Made by a program: the position numbers and the translations under genes
Assembly: GCA_964652755.1 (NCBI GenBank)
Contig: CAZZBP010000037.1
Span: 1 to 19,765, forward strand
Length of the DNA stretch: 19,765 nucleotides
From: UBA11795 sp964652755
GTDB lineage: Bacteria; Chloroflexota; Dehalococcoidia; Lucifugimonadales; UBA826
Reading direction: 5' to 3'
Part shown: positions 7,038-15,052 of the stretch, in pieces
How positions within the stretch are numbered: position 1 is the first letter of the stretch
Layout: each line of letters opens with the position of its first letter
The notes under the pieces: generated by a model
Database searches by the model: none
What the model saw: the letters and a program-made list of their open reading frames with translations, nothing else
What the model was told of the DNA's origin: nothing

Positions 7038-8477
7038 TCAAGCCCGCTGGAATTCAGGGGTTGATGCTATGAGTTTCACGACACCGGCAATTTTTCCCTT
7101 CCCTATTTCATCGAGCTCATGTTCGACGACTTTAATGGCTCCGTTTTCAGAGGCATAATCAACAAGTTTTGATCGTGTGTCATCCTGTACGTGGATCGAT
7201 CCCAAATGATTGAGGCATATTTCTATAATACGTTCGGCCGAAACGTTACCGTTGCCTTCAAAACTTACTTTATCAAATAATTCTTTCGATCCTGGGGTCT
7301 CCATCCTGCCCAGTTCTTCAGAAGCGAAATTCATTCTTTCTACAAGTGCTCCCGTGTCTATCCATGTGGTACCTCCGTCCCAGCCTTCAACTGAGGGTGG
7401 GTTACTCAAGGTCTGCCCCATATACTGCATTCGCAATTGCCTGCTTGAGTTCTCATACTGCGGTCTATCCACTGATTCAGTTAACCTCATTACGCCAGTA
7501 ACTAACTCGGCGGGACTCTTAACCTTTTCGTACCAACATTTTTCAGATTTAAAGAAGTCTGAATTGAACACGAATTTCATCACCGACCAAATGTCGTAGT
7601 TACTATCGAAATAAGCTTGGACAATTTGGTCTATGGCCTCTGGATCTTTCGGGGATTGATAGGGCCACTGGGGAACTGGAGGCTCGTCGGCGACGAAAAA
7701 ATGGTATATGTGCCTTGCTATAAAACGGGCCGTAGCCTCCTGTTCACATATTATGTTGACTATATCTTCTCCGTTGAAATTGCCCTTGTGGCCAAGAAAT
7801 TCCTTTTCCCCGTTATCGTGGTCTTGAGCATCAAACTCGTAATGCCATGATATACGGCCGTAAGGCCAATCTGAGTCACGTGCTGAACGGAGTTCCATGT
7901 ATTCGCAGTTGCCTATCGTCCAGCCGGTAAATGCCCTGGCACATTCCTTTACGTCATCCTCCGTGTAATTTCCAACCCCCATTGAGAACAGTTCTAATAA
8001 CTCTCTACCAAAGTTTTCATTTATGGCGTCTTTGTGGTTCTGCTGGTTGTCAAGCCATATGATCATTGCGGGATCCTTGGCCATTTCCACTAGGAGCTTT
8101 CGAAAGTCTCCCATTGCGTGTCTTTTAAACATCCGAATCTGGTCGGAAAGAGGCTTGGCGTTAAGGACTTTCGGGTAACCGGTAGCGAAAATGCCGTGCC
8201 AAAACAAAGTCATTTTCTCAAGCAACGGGGTATCGGTGGTTATCATTCGATATAGCCAGGCATCAACACCGCTTAGCCCGGCAAGCATGCTGGATTCGTC
8301 GGGATGGTACCTTCTTATTAGGTATTCTGACATCCATTTTGGATTGGATGTCTCAAGTAGCTTGTCTACAGTGCCTTCGTAACCTATTTCGGCGTATTCT
8401 TCAAGCTCTTCTCTTGTGGCCCCAAAGCCGGCTCTGCGCGTGAGATGAGCAATTAACCCGATTCGTTTATCAGCCAT
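7038..8477 (-). CDS. DUF1800 family protein
   Basis: The 479-residue protein carries the DUF1800 signatures: AHLTRRAGFGATREEL (10-25), MTLFWHGIF (89-97), MIIWLDNQQN (138-147), NENFGRELLELFSMGVG (153-169), ARAFTGW (180-186) and NPPSVEGWDGG (359-369). The biochemical function of the family is unknown. It is commonly encoded beside DUF1501, usually as an exported pair. Here the N-terminus starts five residues before the first conserved helix, with no Tat or Sec signal, so a cytoplasmic location is predicted. GGAGGGAGG lies a few bases before the ATG at 8477 and supports this start. It is the first gene of the DUF1800-NHL-DUF1501 cassette, and 269 bases separate it from the sulfatase upstream, leaving room for its own promoter. 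Confidence 0.92.
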   Translation of the reverse strand: MADKRIGLIAHLTRRAGFGATREELEEYAEIGYEGTVDKLLETSNPKWMSEYLIRRYHPDESSMLAGLSGVDAWLYRMITTDTPLLEKMTLFWHGIFATGYPKVLNAKPLSDQIRMFKRHAMGDFRKLLVEMAKDPAMIIWLDNQQNHKDAINENFGRELLELFSMGVGNYTEDDVKECARAFTGWTIGNCEYMELRSARDSDWPYGRISWHYEFDAQDHDNGEKEFLGHKGNFNGEDIVNIICEQEATARFIARHIYHFFVADEPPVPQWPYQSPKDPEAIDQIVQAYFDSNYDIWSVMKFVFNSDFFKSEKCWYEKVKSPAELVTGVMRLTESVDRPQYENSSRQLRMQYMGQTLSNPPSVEGWDGGTTWIDTGALVERMNFASEELGRMETPGSKELFDKVSFEGNGNVSAERIIEICLNHLGSIHVQDDTRSKLVDYASENGAIKVVEHELDEIGKGKIAGVVKLIASTPEFQRA

Positions 8478-8746
8478 TCCTATGCCTCCCTCCGAAAAAG
8501 ATAGACGGTGATTTTTCCAAAAATGTATACCTGCGGATTCTACGAATTGCTGGTTCGTCGGTCAATAACGCCGGTACTAGTTATAGTATGGATTTGCCGT
8601 GGTCGCCGTCTCTGTTTCCTTATCTATTTAATAGTCTGCGGTAAAGTTTCACAAAGCAAGGTAATAAGCCTATTATCTAATGCTCACAAATATAAAACCA
8701 CCGTTCGATTTATGGCCAGACATTTCTCTGAGTGACGAGACCTTTG
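8478..8746. other. Intergenic region upstream of the DUF1800-NHL-DUF1501 cassette
   Basis: I see no gene here. The longest forward reading frame is rich in Cys, Arg and Ser and has no family resemblance. The region is AT-rich and probably contains the promoter of the DUF1800 gene, but I cannot pick convincing -35 and -10 boxes. Confidence 0.4.
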
Positions 8747-10249
8747 CTACACTCCTGGCAGGGGAGCGTTGTCGCAGGTAAAGTGTTGCCACATCCTGAT
8801 TTTGGCAGCCATTTGCCTTATACGGTCTCTGTGGTCGGCGTTATTGAATAGATTGAACTCCTCAAACGGGTCGTTGTTTAGGTCAAATAATTCACACTGG
8901 TCGGTTGCACACAAATTAAGTTTCCATCTATCTGCGGTAACTACAGACCGCCATTCCATGTTGTTGAGCATATTAATAACTGGGGTGCCGAGATTTCGAT
9001 CACCGATGCCATTGTGTTCCATGAAAACATCATTGTCATCAAGGGTAGCCTCACCTTTGATTACCCGGGCTTTACTGGTTCCCTGAAGATGATTTGGAAT
9101 TTCTTGATCCAATAAATCTAGTAGGGTCGGGACTAAATCAATTTGTCCGAAATTTCCTTCGATGGTGCCGAGAGCTTTACTAAACATAGGAGCCCTTACC
9201 AACATTGGAACTTTTGCTGCCTCTTCATAAAAAGCGCGCATTTCCATCATTCCATGAGTTCCGAGAAGATCTCCGTGCTCACTTGTAAAAATAAGAATCG
9301 TCTCATCGCAAATTCCCGCATCATCAATGGCATCCATAATTTTCCCTACTGCGTCATCCACAAGAGTGATATTCCCATAGTAATTGGCACGCATCCTCTT
9401 CCACGAACTCTCGTCCCGCAGGTCAAATTCTTTTCCGATGGAAGTTGGCCTTGAGTTATATTCAGACCGATTCTTCTCCCATTCTTGAATAGGCACATTA
9501 GTTGGAACGTGAAGGTCAGACTGCATGAAGAAGTCTGCTCTAATTCTGTTAAACAGGGAATGTCCTTCTGGCTTCTTTAAAAAGGTAGGTTCGAGAGGTA
9601 TTTCACACGGGTCGTGTAGGCCGTCGTATGGGCCCGTCCAAGGGGGATGTGGTTCTAGGAAACTAACATAAAGAATGAACGGGTCATCTTTATGTTCCTC
9701 TATGAAAATTGCGGCCCGATCTGCAAAAAAGGTGGCCATTTGAAACTCGGCGGGTAATGCCGCCCTCATAGAATCAGAAAATATTTTTCTACCCAGACTC
9801 ACCTCATCCGGTTTATAACCGTTTTCTATCAGGTAATGATGGTAACTGGTATCCATTTCTAGATATTCCTGCTCTGTGTACTCATCTCTGAGGGTTTCCA
9901 TTCCACTGGCCCATTCGTCAAAACCTCTTTGGGAAGCTACCTCATTTCCCAGGTGCCATTTACCGAAATAGGCTTTGGTATATTCATCAGAGACCATGTC
10001 AGCGATGCTTTTTACATTTTTTGGCATTACAAGTTTGTTCCTTGGCATCCCCGCAGAATGGGGATAAAGGCCTGTCATAATTGAGGCCCTCGCCGGAGCA
10101 CACACTGCTTGGGTCACATATGTGTTCTTGAAAACCAGACTTTCTCTTGACAGTCGATTCAAGTTTGGAGCTTTCACGTGATCGTTACCGTAGGCGCTCA
10201 AAGTGTCGAATCTCTGGCGGTCGCTGAACACAAATACGAGGTTAGGCAT
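8747..10249 (-). CDS. Type I (formylglycine) sulfatase A, no signal peptide
   Basis: The 500-residue protein is an S1-type sulfatase. The formylglycine motif C-A-P-A-R is at 50-54, followed by ASIMTGLYPH, and Cys50 would be converted to formylglycine. Other active-site elements are Asp10 in VFSDRQR, KWHLG (97-101), EPHPPW (199-204) and a C-terminal metal-site segment FTSEHGD (321-327) in which the usual Asp before His is Glu324. Sulfatases of this type hydrolyse sulfate esters on sugars, phenols or choline; the substrate cannot be read from the sequence. Most glycan sulfatases are exported, but this one begins at the first beta-strand and should be cytoplasmic. AAAGGA precedes the ATG by seven bases. 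It is a paralogue of sulfatase B at 13505-15052. No maturase (FGE or anSME) lies in the window. Confidence 0.93.
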   Translation of the reverse strand: MPNLVFVFSDRQRFDTLSAYGNDHVKAPNLNRLSRESLVFKNTYVTQAVCAPARASIMTGLYPHSAGMPRNKLVMPKNVKSIADMVSDEYTKAYFGKWHLGNEVASQRGFDEWASGMETLRDEYTEQEYLEMDTSYHHYLIENGYKPDEVSLGRKIFSDSMRAALPAEFQMATFFADRAAIFIEEHKDDPFILYVSFLEPHPPWTGPYDGLHDPCEIPLEPTFLKKPEGHSLFNRIRADFFMQSDLHVPTNVPIQEWEKNRSEYNSRPTSIGKEFDLRDESSWKRMRANYYGNITLVDDAVGKIMDAIDDAGICDETILIFTSEHGDLLGTHGMMEMRAFYEEAAKVPMLVRAPMFSKALGTIEGNFGQIDLVPTLLDLLDQEIPNHLQGTSKARVIKGEATLDDNDVFMEHNGIGDRNLGTPVINMLNNMEWRSVVTADRWKLNLCATDQCELFDLNNDPFEEFNLFNNADHRDRIRQMAAKIRMWQHFTCDNAPLPGV

Positions 10250-10276
10250 ACCCTGATCCTTTCGTCTTAATGTGAG

Positions 10277-10306
10277 GTATAAAGCTTTTTCTTATCACCA
10301 TTACAA
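10277..10306 (-). promoter_or_regulatory. Putative promoter of sulfatase A
   Basis: On the minus strand TTGTAA (10306-10301), a 17-base spacer and TTTATA (10283-10278 approximately) form a reasonable -35/-10 pair about 30 bases before the start codon. The -35 lies within a 12-mer, TTGTAATGGTGA, that recurs upstream of the beta-glucuronidase gene. Confidence 0.4.
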
Positions 10307-10445
10307 GATATCAAGGGTTTGGCCAGGGGATGATTTGATCAGCCTAGTCCCTACCGTATTTGTGCTTAGATCAGGCATCCCCAAGTCAACTAACCTCAAT
10401 CGGTAAGACAACATGAATCCAATTGACATTCTTACCTAGAAAAGT

Positions 10446-12233
10446 CTAAGAGTCGATTAACCATCTTGATTTCAGAAAATGAGCTGCCATCTTAGGTTCT
10501 CGTTCCCTTGTGAATACTCCTTTCCGGTTCAATCCTCCTATTCGCATCATGGAATGAGATGTCCGAAAATCGGCTAAAACCCAAACATGAAGGCCCGCAA
10601 GAAACTTTTTAGATTCAGCCAGGTCGAGATACCTTGTTAAAAGTTCAACTTGATACTCTTCTGAATACAACTCTTCAGGAACTGAATGTGAGCCGGAAAT
10701 GGTATCCGCGCCAAACTCGCTGATCACTATAGGTTTCCCTGTAACCGAATAGATTTTTTCTAATTCCGACGACAAGTTGTGTATGGCACCGTCCAGATCG
10801 ATCTGATCAAAGTACCACCCGTTATACCTGTTCAGCATGACGACATCTACGTTGCCAAACCATTCAATCGGCGTGCCATGGACACCAGCAAAAGACACTG
10901 GGCGAGTGTCATCTAGATTTCTTGCATCATCAATGAGCGTATCCAAAAATCTGGTTGTCGAGGGTTCAACGGTTTCCTCAGACTGAGACCGCATTCTAGC
11001 CATCAAGTTGGGAGGAAATGGTTCATTAGCAACGCTCCACATAATGACCGAAGGGTGATTTTTGTCCCTTTTTATAAGTTCTGAAATCTGCTCACGGCAC
11101 TTTGCCAGTCTGTCTTCTATATGACTGCCGTCTCCTTCGAAGAAGAGCCCTACCGCTGGTGTTTCATCTACAACAAGAAAACCATGTTTGTCTGCGAGTA
11201 AAAGATCCTCTTCAGCATAGGGGTAATGGGATGTGCGATAGGAATTAGCACCTAACCATTTCATTAGGTTGTGGTCTTTTACGGTTAGTGGAAGGTTCTG
11301 ACCTCTACCCGTTATTGAAGAATCTTCATGCCTGCCAAACCCCTTAAGCTCGATAGCCTTCCCATTTAAGAATATTTCACAGTCCCGAACTTCAATTGTC
11401 CGAATACCGATTTCCAAGGAATAGGAATCGACGAGCTTACCGTGGTGGTTAAGATTCATCTCAAGTTGGTAAAGATAAGGGGCAGAAGGTGACCATAGCC
11501 GGGGTTCTTTAACCTCCAAACAAATGTTAAAACTACCATCGTTTGAGTCAGCTCTTCCCTCAAGATGAAAAGATTCTGATCGCAGATCGACGGTGAGTTC
11601 GATATCCGGGTCGTCGCAGGTACAACGAACATCGACAAATCCTACTTCGTCATTGAACGAGGTTTTAACAGTCACATCGGAAATATATGGCGAGGGTAAC
11701 CGGTAGAGAACTACACTACGATGAATACCTGAATAAGGAAAAAAGTCATAGTTAGTGGCAGGAATGTTCGACATGAACATGCTTAAGCTTCCACCTTCTA
11801 CATTGCCGGGCGGAACACGATCAGGCCTCAGTTCGTTCTCAACCCTGACCACGAGTCTGTTAACTGGTTGAAGATCCAAGCCATTACTCAAACTAAATTC
11901 GAATGGTAGGTTCCCCCCTTCATGTGAACCGAGGAACTGACCGTTTATCCAGACAGTAGCACTATACGTGACTGACCCGAACCTTAATCGGAGATCATCT
12001 CGGTTCCAGGAAACGGGTATTGTAAACGAAGTTTGATACCAGCCCACACCAATGTAGTCATACGTGTCCGGAAACAGTTCATTCCAGCTGGAAGGAACTG
12101 CAATCGGACGAAATTCAGTAAATCCATCATGCCATTTAGAATTCAATCCCACATCATCGGGGTCAAGTCGAAATTCCCATACCCCGTCAAGAAGGGAAAG
12201 TTCACGATACTGATTCTGCTGTGGATGCAACAT
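10446..12233 (-). CDS. uidA: Beta-glucuronidase, glycoside hydrolase family 2
   Basis: The 595-residue protein aligns along its whole length with E. coli UidA (about 600 residues). It has the sugar-binding jelly roll (1-180, e.g. VPSSWNELFPDTYDYIGVGWYQ), an immunoglobulin-like domain (about 180-275) and a TIM barrel (about 280-595). GFGRHEDSSITGRG (298-311) and ANSYRTSHYPYAEE (329-342) are near-identical to UidA. The acid/base is Glu404 in VANEP and the nucleophile is Glu506 in ISEFG. Asn569-x-Lys571 in GGLNRKGVF is the N-x-K pair that recognises the glucuronate carboxylate, so specificity for beta-glucuronides is likely rather than galactosides. There is no signal peptide; it is a cytoplasmic enzyme, as in E. 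coli. GAGGA lies upstream at a rather long distance (about 12 bases). It sits between sulfatase A and the broken SDR. Confidence 0.95.
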   Translation of the reverse strand: MLHPQQNQYRELSLLDGVWEFRLDPDDVGLNSKWHDGFTEFRPIAVPSSWNELFPDTYDYIGVGWYQTSFTIPVSWNRDDLRLRFGSVTYSATVWINGQFLGSHEGGNLPFEFSLSNGLDLQPVNRLVVRVENELRPDRVPPGNVEGGSLSMFMSNIPATNYDFFPYSGIHRSVVLYRLPSPYISDVTVKTSFNDEVGFVDVRCTCDDPDIELTVDLRSESFHLEGRADSNDGSFNICLEVKEPRLWSPSAPYLYQLEMNLNHHGKLVDSYSLEIGIRTIEVRDCEIFLNGKAIELKGFGRHEDSSITGRGQNLPLTVKDHNLMKWLGANSYRTSHYPYAEEDLLLADKHGFLVVDETPAVGLFFEGDGSHIEDRLAKCREQISELIKRDKNHPSVIMWSVANEPFPPNLMARMRSQSEETVEPSTTRFLDTLIDDARNLDDTRPVSFAGVHGTPIEWFGNVDVVMLNRYNGWYFDQIDLDGAIHNLSSELEKIYSVTGKPIVISEFGADTISGSHSVPEELYSEEYQVELLTRYLDLAESKKFLAGLHVWVLADFRTSHSMMRIGGLNRKGVFTREREPKMAAHFLKSRWLIDS

Positions 12234-12284
12234 TTAATAAGTGGGTCCTCATGATTGTGTATTTAATATGAGCGATTCCTTGTT

Positions 12285-12308
12285 GGTATTATAAAGTCAC
12301 CATTACAA
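12285..12308 (-). promoter_or_regulatory. Putative promoter region of the beta-glucuronidase gene
   Basis: A consensus TATAAT lies on the minus strand at 12293-12288 (approximate), preceded by the 12-mer TTGTAATGGTGA at 12308-12297. The best -35 is a weak TTCACT 18 bases upstream. The 12-mer also occurs upstream of sulfatase A. Confidence 0.4.
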
Positions 12309-12404
12309 CGTAGTGAATCATGCCGTCATATCATCTTTAGTCTTGGTTAACCTCATTGCCCAACTACGAACTTTAAGACTCCTAATAGGCTTTGAAGTTT
12401 CAAA

Positions 12405-13195
12405 TTAGATCCGGCCGGCTGTATTTCCACCGTCCACCATGTAAACCCCACCATTACAGAAGCTACTTTCATCACTGACTAAGAACATCATAAGTTTGCC
12501 GACCTCCTCAGGTCCACCGTATCTGCCAAGCGAGTTTCCTCGAGCGAAGGTTTCCTGGGCTTCCTTAACTGTAGAGAACCCGTCTTTTCCTCCAGATACC
12601 CATTGTTCCTCTATTGATCGCATCATTCGCGTTTGTGTTGGCGCGGGATTTACCGTGTTGGCAGGAATACCCATAGAGGCACCTTCCATCGCCGCAGAAC
12701 GCATCAATCCAATTACTGCATGTTCGCTTGTAGCATAGGTGACATGCCGGATGGCCCTCGAACACCGGCAGTTGACGAATTGATTACGATACTGCCCCCA
12801 CCGCGTTGACGCATCACAGGCATGACGTACTTTAACCTCAGCCACACACCTCTAACATTTACAGATATGACCTCATCGAACATTTCAACGGGGGTATCGA
12901 TTATGGAATTGATTGATCCTTCGATTCCTGCATTGGCAATTAGAATGTCTACGCCACCGTGTCTTTCGACAGCGACATTGACAAAGCCTTGTACTTGATC
13001 AGACTGAGTGGTGTCAGCCACGAAGTAGCTTACATTTTGGTCGCCTATGGATCGAACAACCTGTTGCAATTCTTGTTCTTGAAGATCAACCAAAATTACG
13101 TGAGCACCTTCTTCTACGATAAGCTTTCCAGCCGCCTTACCTATGCCTTCGGCTCCACCTGTTATTATGGCGACTTTGTCTTGAAGCCTTGGCAT
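12405..13195 (-). pseudogene. Frameshifted short-chain dehydrogenase/reductase
   Basis: Two overlapping frames together make one classical SDR of about 262 residues. The first, from the ATG at 13195, gives MPRLQDKVAIITGGAEGIG with TGxxxGxG (12-19), Asp37 (NAD-type), NAG (88-90) and VINSSTAGVRGPSGMS. The second resumes at about 12740 with YATSEHAVIGLMRSAAMEGAS and ends MVDGGNTAGRI. A single missing base near 12738-12743 explains the break. The start is supported by GAGG six bases before the ATG; the longer reading from 13276 adds a non-homologous N-terminus. Besides the frameshift, the catalytic YxxxK reads YxxxE, and the normally conserved R-V-N reads P-A-N (GIPANTVNP). These changes point to real loss of function, although a base-calling error at the frameshift cannot be excluded. 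Confidence 0.82.
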
Positions 13196-13504
13196 TTCGT
13201 ACCTCGCTATCTCAATGTAGATGTTGTTTGTGGCGTTTCGAGCATAATCTAAGGAACCGCCCTGCATCATAAACAATAATTTTGATTTCTATCTATCCAT
13301 GCGGGCACCCTGAACGGAACGGTAGAACAGGGATGACAACACTCAGATAAAGTCAGAGAATCCTTGATGGTGACGACCGATCTTTAGTGTAACGGTCAAC
13401 CCGAATACACTAACAACATTGATTCCGAATTATTGACCTGATTTATGCTCTTCCCAACCCAACGATTGGTCAAAAACCAGGAATAGTTGGCAGACCGACG
13501 ATTC

Positions 13505-15052
13505 CTAAGTTGTAGGTAAGGGTACTTGGTCTGCGGTCTGTATCTGCCATACGCGAATTCTTGCCGCCATGTCCCTTATACGGTCCCTCTGACTGGGATC
13601 ATTAAAAAGGTTGTTCATCTCATGAGGGTCATTGTTAAGGTCGTACAGCTCACATTGATCACCGGCGCATAGGGCCAGTTTCCATCGATCCGGTGTGACC
13701 ACGGTTCTCCATGGTAACCTCAACATTCTGTTAATTTTGTTATCCCCGAGGAATCTGTCGGGGACTCTATTATCGTATCCATTCCAAGATATGAACACAT
13801 CGTTTTCAGAAAGATCTTTACGACCTTCAAGGACCGAAAGTAGACTTTTCCCCTGTAGGTGTTCCGGGATACCTTCCCCTATTAAATCCAGCAGCGTAGG
13901 AACTAAATCTATGTGACTCACGCTCCCGTCGATGGTCTTATTTGGATTTGATATCCAAGGAACTTTGATCAGTAACGGTACCCGGGAGGATTCTTCAAAC
14001 ATGGAACGCTTTTCCAACATTCCGTGATCCCCCATCATATCTCCGTGTTCACTCGTGAATACGACTACTGTGTTATCTTCGATGCCTGCATTTTTGATAG
14101 CCTGGTTTATTTTGCCCACCATTTTGTCTACAAGGGTGATATTGGCCATGTAGTGTGCACGAAGTGTCTTCCATCCTATTTCTGTGGTTATGTCCTCCCT
14201 GTGCGCCGCGTAATTCATAATATAGGGATCTTCAGTTTGGTCAACGCCTTCTAGCATGAACTTCATGAAGTAATCCGCCCTTACCTTGTTTACAAGAGAG
14301 GCACTTTCCGGTTTTTTCAGGAACGCAGGACCCACTGGGAGTGTTTCCGGGTCGTACTGATCCATAAAGGGACCATGATAAGGGGAATGAGGTTCGAAGG
14401 TACTCACATAGAGGACAAACGGTCTTTCTTTGTTTTCATCGATAAACTCGCATGCCTCTTGGGCAAGATATGAGGCCATTTGATCCTCTTCCGGCATGTC
14501 AAAGTGGGCGCTTGAGGAAAAGGTGGGCACGCGTTGTCTTGACTCGACACCCAGCAGTGAAAACCCGCTTCCGTATCCCCGACTCCTTGGGTCAATGTCA
14601 GGTCGATGACCTTTTGCAATCAGATACTGCGTATATGAGGAGGTCTCATTATTGAGTTGCGTGTGACTGTAGCCTGTCCCATGAGAGTCCTCCGTTGATC
14701 TCCACACGTTGAAACCATGTTGTCTTTCTATATCGTTTCCAAGATGCCATTTTCCCATATAACCTTTGTAATATTCGTCTGAAATCATTTCAGATATAAC
14801 TTTGGTATCGTCAGGCAGATTGATCATATTTACGGTAGGCCCTGCTGTATGAGGGTACAAGCCAGTCATCAAGGTAGCTCTTGCAGGGGTGCAGACCGGC
14901 TGAGAAACGTATGCATTCTTGAAGATGAAACTTTCCTCTGAAAGTTTGTTCAGATTAGGTACATTTAAATGATCAGCTCCGTAGCAACTCATGGTGTCAT
15001 ATCTTTGCTGGTCACTGAACAGAAAAACTATATTGGGTTTTCGTATGTTCAC
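13505..15052 (-). CDS. Type I (formylglycine) sulfatase B, no signal peptide
   Basis: The 515-residue sulfatase has the formylglycine motif C-T-P-A-R at 54-58 followed by ATLMTGLYPH. It also has Asp14 in LFSDQQR, GKWHLG (100-105), EPHSPYHGP (220-228) and FTSEHGDMMGDHGML (332-346), where Glu335 replaces the usual Asp. It resembles sulfatase A throughout, including the C-terminal segment DRWKLALCAGDQCELYDLNN (455-474), so the two are paralogues. An insert at about 117-185 differs between them and may set substrate specificity. The start codon is GTG (15052-15050), with GGGGAG five bases upstream. There is no signal peptide, so cytoplasmic activity on an imported sulfate ester is inferred. It is the first gene of the minus-strand block and faces the amidohydrolase pair across a long spacer. 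Confidence 0.93.
   Translation of the reverse strand: MNIRKPNIVFLFSDQQRYDTMSCYGADHLNVPNLNKLSEESFIFKNAYVSQPVCTPARATLMTGLYPHTAGPTVNMINLPDDTKVISEMISDEYYKGYMGKWHLGNDIERQHGFNVWRSTEDSHGTGYSHTQLNNETSSYTQYLIAKGHRPDIDPRSRGYGSGFSLLGVESRQRVPTFSSSAHFDMPEEDQMASYLAQEACEFIDENKERPFVLYVSTFEPHSPYHGPFMDQYDPETLPVGPAFLKKPESASLVNKVRADYFMKFMLEGVDQTEDPYIMNYAAHREDITTEIGWKTLRAHYMANITLVDKMVGKINQAIKNAGIEDNTVVVFTSEHGDMMGDHGMLEKRSMFEESSRVPLLIKVPWISNPNKTIDGSVSHIDLVPTLLDLIGEGIPEHLQGKSLLSVLEGRKDLSENDVFISWNGYDNRVPDRFLGDNKINRMLRLPWRTVVTPDRWKLALCAGDQCELYDLNNDPHEMNNLFNDPSQRDRIRDMAARIRVWQIQTADQVPLPTT

Noticed and set aside
13196..13276. Longer N-terminus of the frameshifted SDR from the ATG at 13276
   Set aside because: The extra 27 residues have no SDR homology, while the ATG at 13195 has GAGG six bases upstream and starts exactly where SDRs usually start.
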